64,000 nt of DNA from an uncultured Faecalibaculum sp. (GCF_910588395.1 NZ_CAJUPA010000002.1:1-64000); one strand, 5' to 3'. Counted from the first letter of the stretch, positions 16,059 to 24,830 are shown. Numbers and translations: made by a program. The notes: generated by a model not told the origin, from the sequence alone.

Positions 16059-17049
16059 ATAAACGGTGATGCTGCCGGTATTCTTCAGCCTGGCGGGCCA
16101 GAGCGCAGAGGGTTTCCATGGCTTTCACAGGCCAGCGCCCGGCAGCGGTTTCGTTGGTGAGCATCAGCGACCAGGCACCTTCCAGGGCTGCCCGGAACAC
16201 ATCGTTGGCTTCAGCCCGGGTGCAGACCGGGGATTCGGTCATGGAAGCCAGGAGCTGGGTGACCACCATGTAGGGTTTTCCGGCTTTCCGGCAGCGGGTT
16301 TCCAGATCCAGCTGCGCGGCAGGCAGTCTGATCAGACCCAGGTTCTGGCCCAGATCCCCGCGGGCAATGACAATCACATCCGCCAGCGGCATGATTTCTT
16401 CCAGGTTCCGGCACCCCTGTTCGTTTTCGATTTTCGCATAGAGTTTCAGGTTCAGCTTCCGTTTTTCCAGCTCCTGCCGGACAGCCCTCAGGTCCTGACC
16501 GGACTGCACAAAGGGGACCATCAGCGCAGTGACGCCGCAGGCGGCTGCAGCATCCAGATTGTCCATATCTTCGGGGCACAGGGGACTGTCCTGCTGATCC
16601 AGATTCTCCAGAGACAGGCTTTTCCGGCTTTCCAGCAGACCGCCCTGGAGGACTTCACAGGTCCAGCCGCTTCCGGGAAGCAGGGTACGGGCTTGCAGAA
16701 TGATTGCCCCGTCATCCAGGAGAATGCGCATGCCGGGTTTGATCCGTCTGGTGATACGCCAATCCAGGGGAATGGCGGTTCCCAGGACAACTGTGCTGCC
16801 GGTTTCCAGTGTCATGGCCGGCATATCGCCAGTCCGCAGTTCCCGGCCTTTCAGGTCAATGAGCAGGTCCACCGGTCTGCCCGCGGCTGTCTGTGCCTGA
16901 TGCAGAGAGTCAATCCAGTCCGCACGCTCTTTCAGTGAACCGTGGGAGAGATTCAGCCGGATGCCGGTCATGCCGGTTTCAATCATGGCCTGCAGTGTCC
17001 GGGTATCGTGACAGGCGGGACCCAGGGTTCCGAACAGTTCGAGTTTCAT
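16057..17049 (-). CDS. pyruvate kinase-like protein lacking the C-terminal domain
   Basis: A protein of 330 aa against about 470-590 for ordinary pyruvate kinase. The barrel is clear: GPACHDTRTLQAM with RLNLSHG, DLKGRELRTG (usual DTKGPEIR), the active-site lysine segment LYAKIENEQG, VIARGDLGQNLG, TQLLASM, and TRAEANDVFRAALEG followed by LTNETAAGRWP (usual LSGETA). The allosteric C-terminal domain is missing and the small B domain is kept. Several signature positions are altered, so a changed substrate or reduced activity is possible. ATG 17049 follows AAAGGAAC. Conversion of PEP to pyruvate is the family reaction; it is unproven here. It is convergent with a terminator and upstream-divergent from an aromatic acid exporter. 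Confidence 0.82.
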   Translation of the reverse strand: MKLELFGTLGPACHDTRTLQAMIETGMTGIRLNLSHGSLKERADWIDSLHQAQTAAGRPVDLLIDLKGRELRTGDMPAMTLETGSTVVLGTAIPLDWRITRRIKPGMRILLDDGAIILQARTLLPGSGWTCEVLQGGLLESRKSLSLENLDQQDSPLCPEDMDNLDAAAACGVTALMVPFVQSGQDLRAVRQELEKRKLNLKLYAKIENEQGCRNLEEIMPLADVIVIARGDLGQNLGLIRLPAAQLDLETRCRKAGKPYMVVTQLLASMTESPVCTRAEANDVFRAALEGAWSLMLTNETAAGRWPVKAMETLCALARQAEEYRQHHRL

Positions 17050-17161
17050 GTCAGGTTCCTTTCTGTTTGTTTGAATCAGTCTGAGCGTAGAACAGAAAGC
17101 CGGCGCAGGCAACCGGATCAGCAGAAAACAGCTTTGACCGCCATGCAGGTAGAATGAAGTC

Positions 17162-18178
17162 ATGACACTGACACATCACACCAGACGGGTGCTGCTGGAT
17201 ATGGTCCGGCTGGGAGCCGGGGTGATTCTGGCAGTGGGCATTGCCCGGGCACTGAATCTCTCCAACAGCTACTCCGCGGGAACCATTACGCTGATCACCC
17301 TGCTCACCAGCAAGAAGGAATCCCTGCGCCAGAGTCTGTGGCGCCTCATCACGTTTTTCATCACCGCAGCGATCACAGCCCTTGCCAGACTGGTGATTCC
17401 CTGGCCGGTGGTCTGTTTCGGGCTTTCGGTGATGCTGTTGTACGGGATCTGCGAAAAGCTGAACATTCTTCCGGTGCTGGCGGTCAACGGGGTCATCTGT
17501 TCTCATCTGGTGACCATGCCGCATTTCTCCCCCGGGTTTGTGCTGGACGAATTTCTGATGGTGCTGACGGGCGTCATCATCGCGCTGCTGTGCGGGCAGA
17601 TGTATTCCGGGAAGAATGCCCGGGGGCAGCTGCGGCGCCGGATGAAGCGGGATGACGGGATCTTGGCAACATGGCTGTATGAGCTGGCGAATGCTCTGGA
17701 ACTGGGAACCGGCGGTCTGCCGGCTTTGACGGACTATGAAAAGCAGCTGCAGGAAGACCGCGCCCTGGCAGCGGATTATCTGGAGAATTCCTATGCCTCC
17801 CATGCGGATTATTTTGCGGAATACTTTGACATGCGCATCAAGCAGGTGGAAGTGCTGAAAAATCTGGAATGGGAACTGGCCAGCTATCAGGTTCCCCCGG
17901 CCCAGACCCGGACCATCGCCGGGTTCATCCGCTATCTGGCGGGGTATGTGCAGGAAACCAATGAACCGAAGGCCCAGGAGGACAGGCTGAAGGATCTGCT
18001 GGGGCATCTGCGTCACGAACAGCTGCCGGCGACCAGACAGGAATTTGAGCACCGGGCCATTCTCTACCATATTCTGATGACGATCCGGGAGTTCATCGAT
18101 CTCAAGCGGCAGTTTGTGGAGGGGCTTTCCAGCCGGCAGCGGGAAGAATACTGGAAGCAGCAGGACCAGCGTCACTAG
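17162..18178 (+). CDS. aromatic acid exporter family (ArAE_1) protein
   Basis: A protein of 338 aa. The N-terminal half has about four to five helices, starting with RLGAGVILAVGIARALNLSNSYSAGTITLITLLTS-type sequence typical of the DUF939/ArAE_1 group; the C-terminal half (from about residue 165) is a soluble helical ArAE_1_C domain ending in EFIDLKRQF. Members are thought to export aromatic or other organic acids, but few have been tested. TAGAAT at 17150-17155 lies six bases before the ATG, and there is no SD, so the mRNA may be leaderless. Divergent from the pyruvate-kinase-like gene. Confidence 0.8.
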   Translation: MTLTHHTRRVLLDMVRLGAGVILAVGIARALNLSNSYSAGTITLITLLTSKKESLRQSLWRLITFFITAAITALARLVIPWPVVCFGLSVMLLYGICEKLNILPVLAVNGVICSHLVTMPHFSPGFVLDEFLMVLTGVIIALLCGQMYSGKNARGQLRRRMKRDDGILATWLYELANALELGTGGLPALTDYEKQLQEDRALAADYLENSYASHADYFAEYFDMRIKQVEVLKNLEWELASYQVPPAQTRTIAGFIRYLAGYVQETNEPKAQEDRLKDLLGHLRHEQLPATRQEFEHRAILYHILMTIREFIDLKRQFVEGLSSRQREEYWKQQDQRH

Positions 18179-18195
18179 CTGCATCAGCGGATACG

Positions 18196-18228
18196 AAAAA
18201 AGCCTGCGGCGTGAATGCGCTGCAGGCC
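18196..18228 (-). terminator. terminator of the C39-like peptidase gene
   Basis: GCCTGC (18202-18207) and GCAGGC (18222-18227) pair; on the minus strand the stem is followed by TTTTTT. On the plus strand ATTTCGTTT follows, so it may also end the ArAE gene. Confidence 0.7.
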
Positions 18229-18300
18229 TGATTTCGTTTAATCCGGGAACACCGGGGTGGACTCTGTTTGTCACACGCCACTGTTTCACCAGAGCGGCGT

Positions 18301-18331
18301 GTAACCGTGACGGCTCATCCTTCACGGTTAC
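18301..18331. repeat. perfect ten-base-pair hairpin at a stop codon
   Basis: GTAACCGTGA (18301-18310) and TCACGGTTAC (18322-18331). The right arm includes the stop codon of the minus-strand peptidase gene. No T-run, so it may protect the mRNA end rather than terminate. Confidence 0.55.
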
Positions 18332-19347
18332 TGGCCGACCTGGTCGCGCCAGTAAGCCCAGGCATACCCGCACTGATCGGCCACTGTCTGAGCATCCCAG
18401 AGGCGGGTGTTTTTGTCCGAGTTGGGGTCCAGCACCTGGAACTGTCCGTTTTCCATGCCCGTGACCACGATGAAATGTCCCACCCGGGTGAAGTCGCCGG
18501 GATTCATGGACAGAACCAGAATGTCTCCGGCATTCAGGGCGGCTTCCATCATCTCCCGGGTGGGGGCGATGGATTCGAACTGAATGCCCCAGTTGTTCGC
18601 CGCGTCTCCCAGCAGAGAATGCGCCGTTCCGATGCCATCCACATAGTCCCCGGCCTGTTCGGAGAACTGAGCCACCGCATAAGGGGTGATGGCGGGATCC
18701 TGATTAAGATAAGAGAACACCATGGACAGGCAGGTGGGCGCACAGCCTGCAAAGAGCATGTTGCTGGTGCCGTAGGGCAGATACGCCCAGCGGGCATCCC
18801 ACTGCAGCAGATGCGGAACGGTTTCCAGGGATTCGCTCAGCGCCCCGGGCTGCGGCGTATTGCCATCCAGCTCGTGCAGCCGGGAGACGATTTCCTGACG
18901 CTGGTCATCCCGGGACAGGAAGGTCATATAGTCCGAAGGAATGCTCTGGTCATCCCAGAGATCCAGAAAGCGGACGCCGTCTGTTTCCGGATGGGTCTGC
19001 TCCACCCGGGCCGCCACGTCATCCGGAATCTCCGTCTGTTCATTGTTGTACTGTTCCAGGTCCTGATAGGCGGCTGCGTTGTCTGCGGCCACCATGGCCA
19101 TGAAGGTGTCATAGTCTCCCTGATCCAGATTCCGGCTGTTGGTTTCCTGAGAGAGCCGTCTTTCCAGGTCCTTTCTGGCACTGACAGCTTCCGCCAGCGC
19201 TTCATGCCGGGCTGCCTGCGTGCTGTAGTACCCGGCCGCCAGCACGCTCTGAAAAATGGCGAACACAGCCACGGTGGCCAGCGCAATGCCCACCCACAGA
19301 TAGGTATAACTCATACGCCGGCTCCGGGCCGGTTTCACGTTCTTCAC
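18328..19347 (-). CDS. membrane-anchored C39-like cysteine peptidase
   Basis: A protein of 339 aa. One N-terminal transmembrane helix (about residues 14-38) anchors a helical stalk (about 40-150) and a C-terminal peptidase_C39_2-type domain. Catalytic residues can be assigned as Cys in FAGCAPTCLSMV, His in VGHFIVVTG and Asp in QVLDPNSD, all in the expected order. The domain faces outwards and probably cuts peptides or wall-linked substrates. The start is a GTG at 19347 with GGGGAG about ten bases upstream; ATG 19314 is an alternative. It follows an EamA transporter gene with a 146-bp gap that holds two TAGAAT boxes on the minus strand, so it has its own promoter. Confidence 0.82.
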   Translation of the reverse strand: MKNVKPARSRRMSYTYLWVGIALATVAVFAIFQSVLAAGYYSTQAARHEALAEAVSARKDLERRLSQETNSRNLDQGDYDTFMAMVAADNAAAYQDLEQYNNEQTEIPDDVAARVEQTHPETDGVRFLDLWDDQSIPSDYMTFLSRDDQRQEIVSRLHELDGNTPQPGALSESLETVPHLLQWDARWAYLPYGTSNMLFAGCAPTCLSMVFSYLNQDPAITPYAVAQFSEQAGDYVDGIGTAHSLLGDAANNWGIQFESIAPTREMMEAALNAGDILVLSMNPGDFTRVGHFIVVTGMENGQFQVLDPNSDKNTRLWDAQTVADQCGYAWAYWRDQVGQ

Positions 19348-19493
19348 AGATGATCAACTCCCCTTTTCTTCCACGCCGGCAGCAGATCGCGTCTGCCTGA
19401 ACAGGCAATCACATTCTACTCTGAATTCTGCCGTGCACAGAGTAATATTCTACCGGAATGTGAGGGAAAACACACCACTGGCTGCCACTCTGG

Positions 19494-20357
19494 TTACAGG
19501 GTGCAAAGCATGCCGCCCAGGATCACGCCGGCGCAGAGCATGGCCTGCCACAGGGTAACCGGTGTCCCCTGAAACAGCCAGGCCAGTACCGGTGCCCAGG
19601 CGCAGAAGGTGATGTTCAGCGGCATGGCTCTGGCAGCCCCGAGCCGGTGAATGGCCAGATAATAGCACAGGTAGCTGGCGGTTCCCGCCAGACTGGCTGC
19701 TGCCAGCAGCCCCAGGCTGCCGCTCATGGCCTGCGCATCCCCAAAGCCGTGAAACAGCGGCAGCACCGCCAGCCAGAACACCGTGCCGGAAACCGACTGA
19801 CGCAGCAGCAGGGCCACATCATTGTCCACGGAATCCGCTTTCTGCACCAGCAGCCCTTCGCAGGCCCAGCCGGTGGCTGCCAGCAGTCCGAAGCCAAGAC
19901 CCGGCCAGAATCCGGATCCCTGCACAGCGCCTCCGGACAGCAGCATCAGACAGCCAAGTGACAGGATCATGCCTGTTATCTGCCGGCGGGTGATGGGTTC
20001 ATGAAACATCAGCGCCCCCGCCAGCAGCCCCAGTGCAGGATACAGAGAAGAAACGGAAGCCGCCAGTCCCGGTCCCAGATACCGGATTGCCATGACATAT
20101 CCGGCCATCCCCACGGGTCCTCCCAGCAGGGCTGCTGTCATGATCCGGCGGCCATCCCGGTGCTTCACAGCCCGCAGGACAGCCGGCCAGCGCCGGCGCA
20201 GGGTGGTCAGCACCGCCAGCCACAGGGCACTGCCCAGATCATGGAACGCCGTGGCAGCCAGCGGGGCTGCAAAGGACATGGAAAAGGGCGCCAGGACCAG
20301 GGAGAGTATCACTGTATCCAGCGCCCAGAGAAATCCGCCGCAAAGTCCGCTGATCAA
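19494..20357 (-). CDS. EamA/DMT-family transporter
   Basis: A protein of 287 aa with about ten hydrophobic helices arranged as two EamA repeats. Family hallmarks include ALWLAVLTTL, GGPVGMAGYVMAIRYLGPGLAASVSSLYPALGLL in pieces and a MFHEPITRRQITGMILSLGC signature near the end of repeat one. DMT transporters move small metabolites out of the cell; the substrate is unknown. The start is a TTG whose last two bases and following A form the stop codon of the upstream gene (TTGA), so translation is coupled. Part of a two-gene minus-strand operon. Confidence 0.85.
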   Translation of the reverse strand: MISGLCGGFLWALDTVILSLVLAPFSMSFAAPLAATAFHDLGSALWLAVLTTLRRRWPAVLRAVKHRDGRRIMTAALLGGPVGMAGYVMAIRYLGPGLAASVSSLYPALGLLAGALMFHEPITRRQITGMILSLGCLMLLSGGAVQGSGFWPGLGFGLLAATGWACEGLLVQKADSVDNDVALLLRQSVSGTVFWLAVLPLFHGFGDAQAMSGSLGLLAAASLAGTASYLCYYLAIHRLGAARAMPLNITFCAWAPVLAWLFQGTPVTLWQAMLCAGVILGGMLCTL

Positions 20358-21130
20358 AGCTCCGGCCTCACGATGCGCATCAGCTCTTCCATGAGCCCCG
20401 GCAGTTCGGCGGCGGACTGGATTTCCGGCACCAGCTCCGTTCCGTCTTCCCGGAACCCGATCACAAACACGCTGCCTTCTTCATCCATCGGCGGCAGGTC
20501 ATGCTCCTCACAGTATTTCGTTGCCACAAACGCCAGCTGGCGCAGGGCCATCCGGGACAGGGGGATCGCCGCTTCCACATCCGCGAACCACCGGCCCATG
20601 TCCGGATCGTAGTCCGCTGCGATCACCAGCACATAGGGGCTTTCCGGCAGGGCCCGCAGCCGTCCCCAGGTTTCGTTCTGCAGCAGGAGAATGGTTTCCA
20701 GCACGGAATCGATCCAGCTCAGTTCGTCTTCCGTTTCCCGGATCCGGCTTTCGTAGGCATCCCAGAAACGGGAAAACGGGAAGTCCAGAAAGGAAGGACT
20801 CCAGGAGCACAGCGCCTGCTGGAACCACTGCCGGCAGACCTCCGGGGCAATCCCGGCTTCTTCCAGTTCCTGCAGCATGTAGATGGATTTGATGAGACCC
20901 GGCAGCCGGGTTTCCACATACCAGTTCCGGGTACTCTCCAGCTGCCCGCTGTTTTCCAGATCGATGCCCTGCATATCCGCCGGATCGGGTATGTCTGTCC
21001 ACTGTTCCAGAACAGCCGGATCTTTCATCAGCTCCCTGGTGCGGCCCCCTGCCTGTTCGCTGACACTGGACACCAGTTCCAGCAGCCGGATCTGACGGGG
21101 TGTCAGATCCAGAAATGTGCGTTCTTCCAT
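20354..21130 (-). CDS. hypothetical helical protein
   Basis: A protein of 258 aa rich in Glu, Leu and Trp, without signal peptide or transmembrane helix. The N-terminal segment FLDLTPRQIRLLELVSSVSEQ resembles a helical regulator or chaperone but I cannot place it in a family. The C-terminal part (from about residue 150) reads as an alpha/beta domain with SPYVLVIAADYDPDMGRWF and GSVFVIGFREDGTELVPEI strands. ATG 21130 follows AGAGGAAC at seven bases. Its stop overlaps the TTG start of the EamA transporter, so the two are co-translated and may act together. Confidence 0.6.
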   Translation of the reverse strand: MEERTFLDLTPRQIRLLELVSSVSEQAGGRTRELMKDPAVLEQWTDIPDPADMQGIDLENSGQLESTRNWYVETRLPGLIKSIYMLQELEEAGIAPEVCRQWFQQALCSWSPSFLDFPFSRFWDAYESRIRETEDELSWIDSVLETILLLQNETWGRLRALPESPYVLVIAADYDPDMGRWFADVEAAIPLSRMALRQLAFVATKYCEEHDLPPMDEEGSVFVIGFREDGTELVPEIQSAAELPGLMEELMRIVRPEL

Positions 21131-21182
21131 ATATCGTTCCTCTGTCATTCTTCTTTGTTCATGGCTGTCATGGCCTGCTGCA

Positions 21183-22109
21183 TCACAGGCCGGGTTCCCG
21201 GACCAGCCGGAGAAACCCCGGCAGGCACCGGATATCCGCATGACTGATCTCGCCGCCGTATTCACCGTCCAGCGTCCAGATCGCGGGATCGCTGTCGATC
21301 TCCAGGTGATCGGTCTGTCCCCATTCAAAGAAAGGAGAAGAGAAATCCCGGCTGGCCAGCGCCCGCAGAATCTGATTCAGTTCCGTCAGATTCATGGGCC
21401 GGCGGATGCACAGATATTCCAGCAGCCCGTCATTCAGATCGGTTTCATCCGGGACCAGAATATCCGATCCGCCCACAGAGAGGGAATTGCACACCATGAC
21501 AAAGGTGAAATCGCCGGTTACGGTCCGGTCTTTATCGGTGATTGTCATCTTCACCGAGTTGTTCTCCCAGTGGGCAAAGTCAATGGACTGGATCGCCGCG
21601 GCGACATAGGCCAGCGTGCCGAACCGCTTTTTCTGGTCCTGGGGTGTATCCCAGGCAGCCTGGGTCCCGATTCCCGCTGCGGCGACATAGGTGAAGACTT
21701 CGCCGTTGAAACTGCCGGCGTCCACCTGCCGGGGACTTTGCTCCAGGGCGGTTTTCATCGCCTGCAGCGGATCCTGGGAGAGGCCATGGGTGCTGGCAAA
21801 GTCATTGACCGTGCCTACAGGGACATAGCCCACAGGCAGATCCGTGTCCTTCAGGCCGTTGGCCACTTCATGAAACAGGCCGTCTCCGCCCGCTGCAATG
21901 ATCCGTTCATAGAACCGGTGATCCCGGCGGATTTTTTCCGTGGCATCCCGGGACCGCTGTGTGGGATGCACCTCTACGCGCCTGCCCGCTGCCACAGCCA
22001 GAGAAATCAGATCGTTGAGCGAATCCAGGATCCGGCTGGATCCGGAATGCGGATTGTAGACAAACAGGACCGGCTTTTGTGCCGGCATCTGATCCTTCTT
22101 TGTTTCCAT
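21183..22109 (-). CDS. diacylglycerol kinase-family lipid kinase
   Basis: A protein of 308 aa, usual for the DagK/YegS/BmrU group. The N-terminal DAGK catalytic domain shows FVYNPHSGS, the nucleotide-binding IIAAGGDGLFHEVANGL (GGDG core) and LPVGYVPVGTVNDFA; the C-terminal domain carries DAGSFNGEVFTYVAAAGIG and LNDGLLEYLCIRR. These enzymes phosphorylate diacylglycerol or related lipids at the membrane for lipid recycling. The ATG at 22109 follows TATAAT (22122-22117) by seven bases with no SD, so the mRNA may be leaderless; upstream in-frame ATGs overlap the promoter. Divergent from the potassium-channel pair. Confidence 0.9.
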   Translation of the reverse strand: METKKDQMPAQKPVLFVYNPHSGSSRILDSLNDLISLAVAAGRRVEVHPTQRSRDATEKIRRDHRFYERIIAAGGDGLFHEVANGLKDTDLPVGYVPVGTVNDFASTHGLSQDPLQAMKTALEQSPRQVDAGSFNGEVFTYVAAAGIGTQAAWDTPQDQKKRFGTLAYVAAAIQSIDFAHWENNSVKMTITDKDRTVTGDFTFVMVCNSLSVGGSDILVPDETDLNDGLLEYLCIRRPMNLTELNQILRALASRDFSSPFFEWGQTDHLEIDSDPAIWTLDGEYGGEISHADIRCLPGFLRLVREPGL

Positions 22110-22116
22110 GTGTTTC

Positions 22117-22122
22117 ATTATA
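22117..22122 (-). promoter_or_regulatory. -10 box of the lipid kinase gene
   Basis: TATAAT on the minus strand, seven bases before ATG 22109; no clear -35 and no SD. Confidence 0.55.
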
Positions 22123-22210
22123 CGCTGAATCCGTCCTGGGTCTGCCTCTGTCTGATGCAAAAGAATGCCCGCAGCAGCCCCCGGCGTCCGGACTGGCTTA
22201 TCATGGAGTC

Positions 22211-22639
22211 ATGAAAGAATTTCAAGTGATCCGGACCATGATCCGGAAAACCGGGATGAGCCGGTTTCTGACTGGATTTGCCATATTCTATGTTCTGTTC
22301 TGTTTTCTCATTCAGCTCGCCGATCCGGCGGTGGAAAGCTTCGGCGATGCACTGTGGTTCGGCCTGAATGTGATCACCACCATTGGCCTGGGAGACTATA
22401 CCGTCACCACACCCCTGGCCAGGATCCTGGTGGTGCTGCTGGGCCTGGGAGGCATTCTCATGTTCGCGTTCATCCCCGGCGTCATGACTTCCTATTATCT
22501 GCAGCGGGTGCAGACGCAGAAAGATGATTCTCTGAATCAGTTCTACAGCAAGCTGATCCGGGCTCCGGAGCTGACCGCTCAGGAAAAGAAGGAAATTGCC
22601 GCCCGTACCCGGGCAGCCAGAAAGAAGGTGGGGAAATGA
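22211..22639 (+). CDS. two-helix potassium channel subunit (GLG filter)
   Basis: A protein of 142 aa with two transmembrane helices (about residues 18-37 and 76-95) flanking a pore loop, the Ion_trans_2 architecture. The selectivity filter is TTIGLGDYT, where the standard is TVGYGD or TIGYGD. No regulatory RCK domain is attached; a short charged tail follows. TATCAT (22199-22204) sits six bases before the ATG without an SD. The stop overlaps the start of a second channel subunit (ATGA), so the pair is made together and may form a mixed tetramer. K+ selectivity is inferred. Confidence 0.85.
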   Translation: MKEFQVIRTMIRKTGMSRFLTGFAIFYVLFCFLIQLADPAVESFGDALWFGLNVITTIGLGDYTVTTPLARILVVLLGLGGILMFAFIPGVMTSYYLQRVQTQKDDSLNQFYSKLIRAPELTAQEKKEIAARTRAARKKVGK

Positions 22640-23079
22640 TCCGGGGATTCCAGCTGTTCTGGCTGATCCTGGAACGCCTGCATCTGAAGAAGTTTCTGTT
22701 TGTGTTCCTGCTCTGGTATGTCATCGCCTGCACTCTGCTCTGGATCCTGGATCCGGCCATCACCACCCTGGGTGACGGCTTCTGGTTCGGGTTCATTCTC
22801 GTGACCACCATCGGCTTCGGGGATTTCACCGTGACAACCCTGCCTGCCCGCATTGTGGCGGGGATCCTGGGGCTCTACGGGGATCTGGTGATCACCTTCC
22901 TCACCGGCGCCATCACATCCTGGTTCTACGAAAAGTTCCAGGGCTTCCAGGGACACTCTGTGGGCGCTTTCGTAAACCAGCTGGAGCATATGGATCAGCT
23001 CTCCGACGAAGAACTCCGGGAGGTTGCAGCCAAAGCGAAAGCTCTCCGTCAGCCTTCCGGGCACCAGGATCCGCAGTAA
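22636..23079 (+). CDS. two-helix potassium channel subunit (GFG filter)
   Basis: A protein of 147 aa similar in layout to the gene before it: a helix at about residues 12-33, a pore loop with TTIGFGDFT, a second helix at about 75-98 with GIYGDL-like residues, and a charged tail. The GFG filter differs from GLG in the first subunit. Overlapping start and stop (ATGA) show co-translation. No sensor or ligand-binding domain is fused. A terminator follows. The likely job is K+ leak or membrane-potential control. Confidence 0.85.
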   Translation: MIRGFQLFWLILERLHLKKFLFVFLLWYVIACTLLWILDPAITTLGDGFWFGFILVTTIGFGDFTVTTLPARIVAGILGLYGDLVITFLTGAITSWFYEKFQGFQGHSVGAFVNQLEHMDQLSDEELREVAAKAKALRQPSGHQDPQ

Positions 23080-23085
23080 CCGGAA

Positions 23086-23122
23086 AACGCCTGTCCACTG
23101 GATGCATGGACAGGCGCTGTTT
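23086..23122 (+). terminator. terminator of the channel operon
   Basis: CGCCTGTCCA (23088-23097) and TGGACAGGCG (23107-23116) pair perfectly, followed by CTGTTTG; the T-run is short. Confidence 0.65.
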
Positions 23123-23232
23123 GTATGCAGCATGCCGATGGCTGCCGGGGCCTGGATCAGAGAGGAAGGTCCAGTGCTTTGAAGCTGAAGGAGGGGAGGG
23201 GCTCAGGCTGGCGGATTTACACAAATTCTTCG

Positions 23233-23273
23233 GAAAAAGTGTAAAATTTCGCACTTTTTCTCGGGAAAAAGTG
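23233..23273. repeat. three alternating copies of GAAAAAGTG
   Basis: GAAAAAGTG at 23233-23241 (plus), its complement at 23252-23260 and again GAAAAAGTG at 23265-23273. The middle copy can pair with either outer copy, one giving a TCGG-loop hairpin. It lies about 100 bp before the HAD phosphatase gene at 23372, in an otherwise empty AT-rich spacer. Either a triple operator or a switchable leader. Confidence 0.6.
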
Positions 23274-23371
23274 TATTCGTTCATAGTAAACAAATGCTGT
23301 CTCCCGCACTGCATGGCATTTCTGCTTTCTGAAAGGGTTTTCTGCTGAGCCTCGGGCGGTATACTGATGTC

Positions 23372-24193
23372 ATGAAACAATTGCCGAAACTGGTTCTGTG
23401 CGACATAGACGGAACAATCGTGAACTCCAGCTGGGACATGACCCCGGCGGTCAGGGAGCTGTTCATGAAGCTCCATGACAAAGGCGTCTGGACGGGCATC
23501 GCCTCCGGGCGTCCGGTGGATGACATTTCCTTTCATATCCGGAAATGGAATCTTCCCTTCGACTTTGACATCCTGGTGGGACTCAATGGCTGCGAAGTGG
23601 TCAACCGCATCACCGGGACACAGACGCTGACCCATACCCTGCGCGGAGACCAGCTGCGCATGGCCGTGGATGTGATGCGCCGGCAGGGATTCGACTTTAT
23701 TCCCTTTGTCTATCAGGGAGACCGGATCCTGGCAGAAGACATCACCGAGGTGATCCGCACCTCTGCCCTGAAATCCGGCAAGACACCGGTGAAAGCCAGT
23801 CTGGATCAGATTTGTCAGGACAATGCGAAAATCATGCTGCGGACGCAGAACGAAGAAGAAACTGCCCGCATGGAGGCATATATCGCCGCCCATCCCATCG
23901 AAGGCATCAAAGGATTCCGGACCCAGGCGACGCTGCTGGAGTTCGCACATCCGGAGATTTCCAAAGCCGTGCCCCTGCCGCAGATTGCCGCGGATCTGGG
24001 CATTTCCCTGTCCCAGGTTATGGCCTGCGGCGATACCACCAATGACAACGAGATGCTGCAGACTGCGGGCATCGGGGTGTGCCTGGCCAACGGCACCCCG
24101 GATACGAAAGCCTGTGCTGATTTTGTGACGGACCTGGACTGCGACCACGACGGTCTGGCGGTGTTTTTCCATGAACAGTATCCCCAGCTATAG
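23372..24193 (+). CDS. Cof-type HAD-IIB family phosphatase
   Basis: A protein of 273 aa, the typical Cof/YidA size. Motif I is LCDIDGTIVNS, motif II IASGRP, the conserved Lys lies before FRTQATLLEF, and motif IV is ACGDTTNDNEML. It should hydrolyse a phosphorylated sugar or cofactor. TATACT (23360-23365) lies six bases before the ATG and no SD is visible, indicating a leaderless mRNA. The end overlaps the start of ispD by 23 bases. It is a different paralogue from the HAD gene at 1182. Confidence 0.88.
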   Translation: MKQLPKLVLCDIDGTIVNSSWDMTPAVRELFMKLHDKGVWTGIASGRPVDDISFHIRKWNLPFDFDILVGLNGCEVVNRITGTQTLTHTLRGDQLRMAVDVMRRQGFDFIPFVYQGDRILAEDITEVIRTSALKSGKTPVKASLDQICQDNAKIMLRTQNEEETARMEAYIAAHPIEGIKGFRTQATLLEFAHPEISKAVPLPQIAADLGISLSQVMACGDTTNDNEMLQTAGIGVCLANGTPDTKACADFVTDLDCDHDGLAVFFHEQYPQL

Positions 24194-24830
24194 CGCCCTG
24201 GTGCTGGCAGCGGGACAGGGAACCCGCACGGGTCTTGCCTACAACAAAATGTTTTACCGCCTTCCCGGGGGAAAAACAGTGCTGGAAGAAGCGCTGCGGC
24301 CGTTTCTGGCGGACGAAGCCTGCCGCCAGATCATCATCACCGGGCAGCCCGGTGAGCTGGAGGATCTGCGGCGGCTGGCACCGGATCTGCGCTGTCAGGT
24401 GGTCGCCGGGGGCGATACCCGGCAGGAGAGTGTGCGGCTGGCACTGGATCATGTCACGGAACCGGTGGTATTCATCCATGATGGTGCCAGACCCTGGCTG
24501 CAGAACCGGGAACTGGAAAAGCTGAAGCAGGTCATGGTCACGGAAAAAGCGGCGCTGCTGGCGGTCCCGGTCACGGATACCATCAAGGAAGTCCGCCAGG
24601 GTCGGATTGCCGGAACCCCGGACAGAACGCTGCTCTGGGCTGCCCAGACTCCCCAGGCTTTTGATACCGCCCTGATCCGGGAGTGCCATGCCAGAGCCCT
24701 GCAGGAAGGGGCGCAGGTCACGGATGATTCCATGCTGGCAGAACGCTGGGGACAGGTGAGCGTGGCCGTGGTCCCATCCGATCCGGCCAACCGGAAAATC
24801 ACCGTGGCCGCAGATCTGGAAGTCGGATGA
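24171..24830 (+). CDS. ispD: 2-C-methyl-D-erythritol 4-phosphate cytidylyltransferase
   Basis: A protein of 219 aa. IspD joins CTP and MEP in the non-mevalonate isoprenoid pathway. The nucleotide-binding start LVLAAGQGTRTG, the VVAGGDTRQESVRLAL segment, VFIHDGARPW and the VPVTDTIKEV...LWAAQTPQAF block match IspD; TarI is a close relative but less likely here because no wall-teichoic-acid genes are near. Starts inside the end of the HAD phosphatase gene, so translation is coupled. The spacer after it (24831-24997) holds no gene I can support. Confidence 0.88.
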   Translation: MNSIPSYSALVLAAGQGTRTGLAYNKMFYRLPGGKTVLEEALRPFLADEACRQIIITGQPGELEDLRRLAPDLRCQVVAGGDTRQESVRLALDHVTEPVVFIHDGARPWLQNRELEKLKQVMVTEKAALLAVPVTDTIKEVRQGRIAGTPDRTLLWAAQTPQAFDTALIRECHARALQEGAQVTDDSMLAERWGQVSVAVVPSDPANRKITVAADLEVG

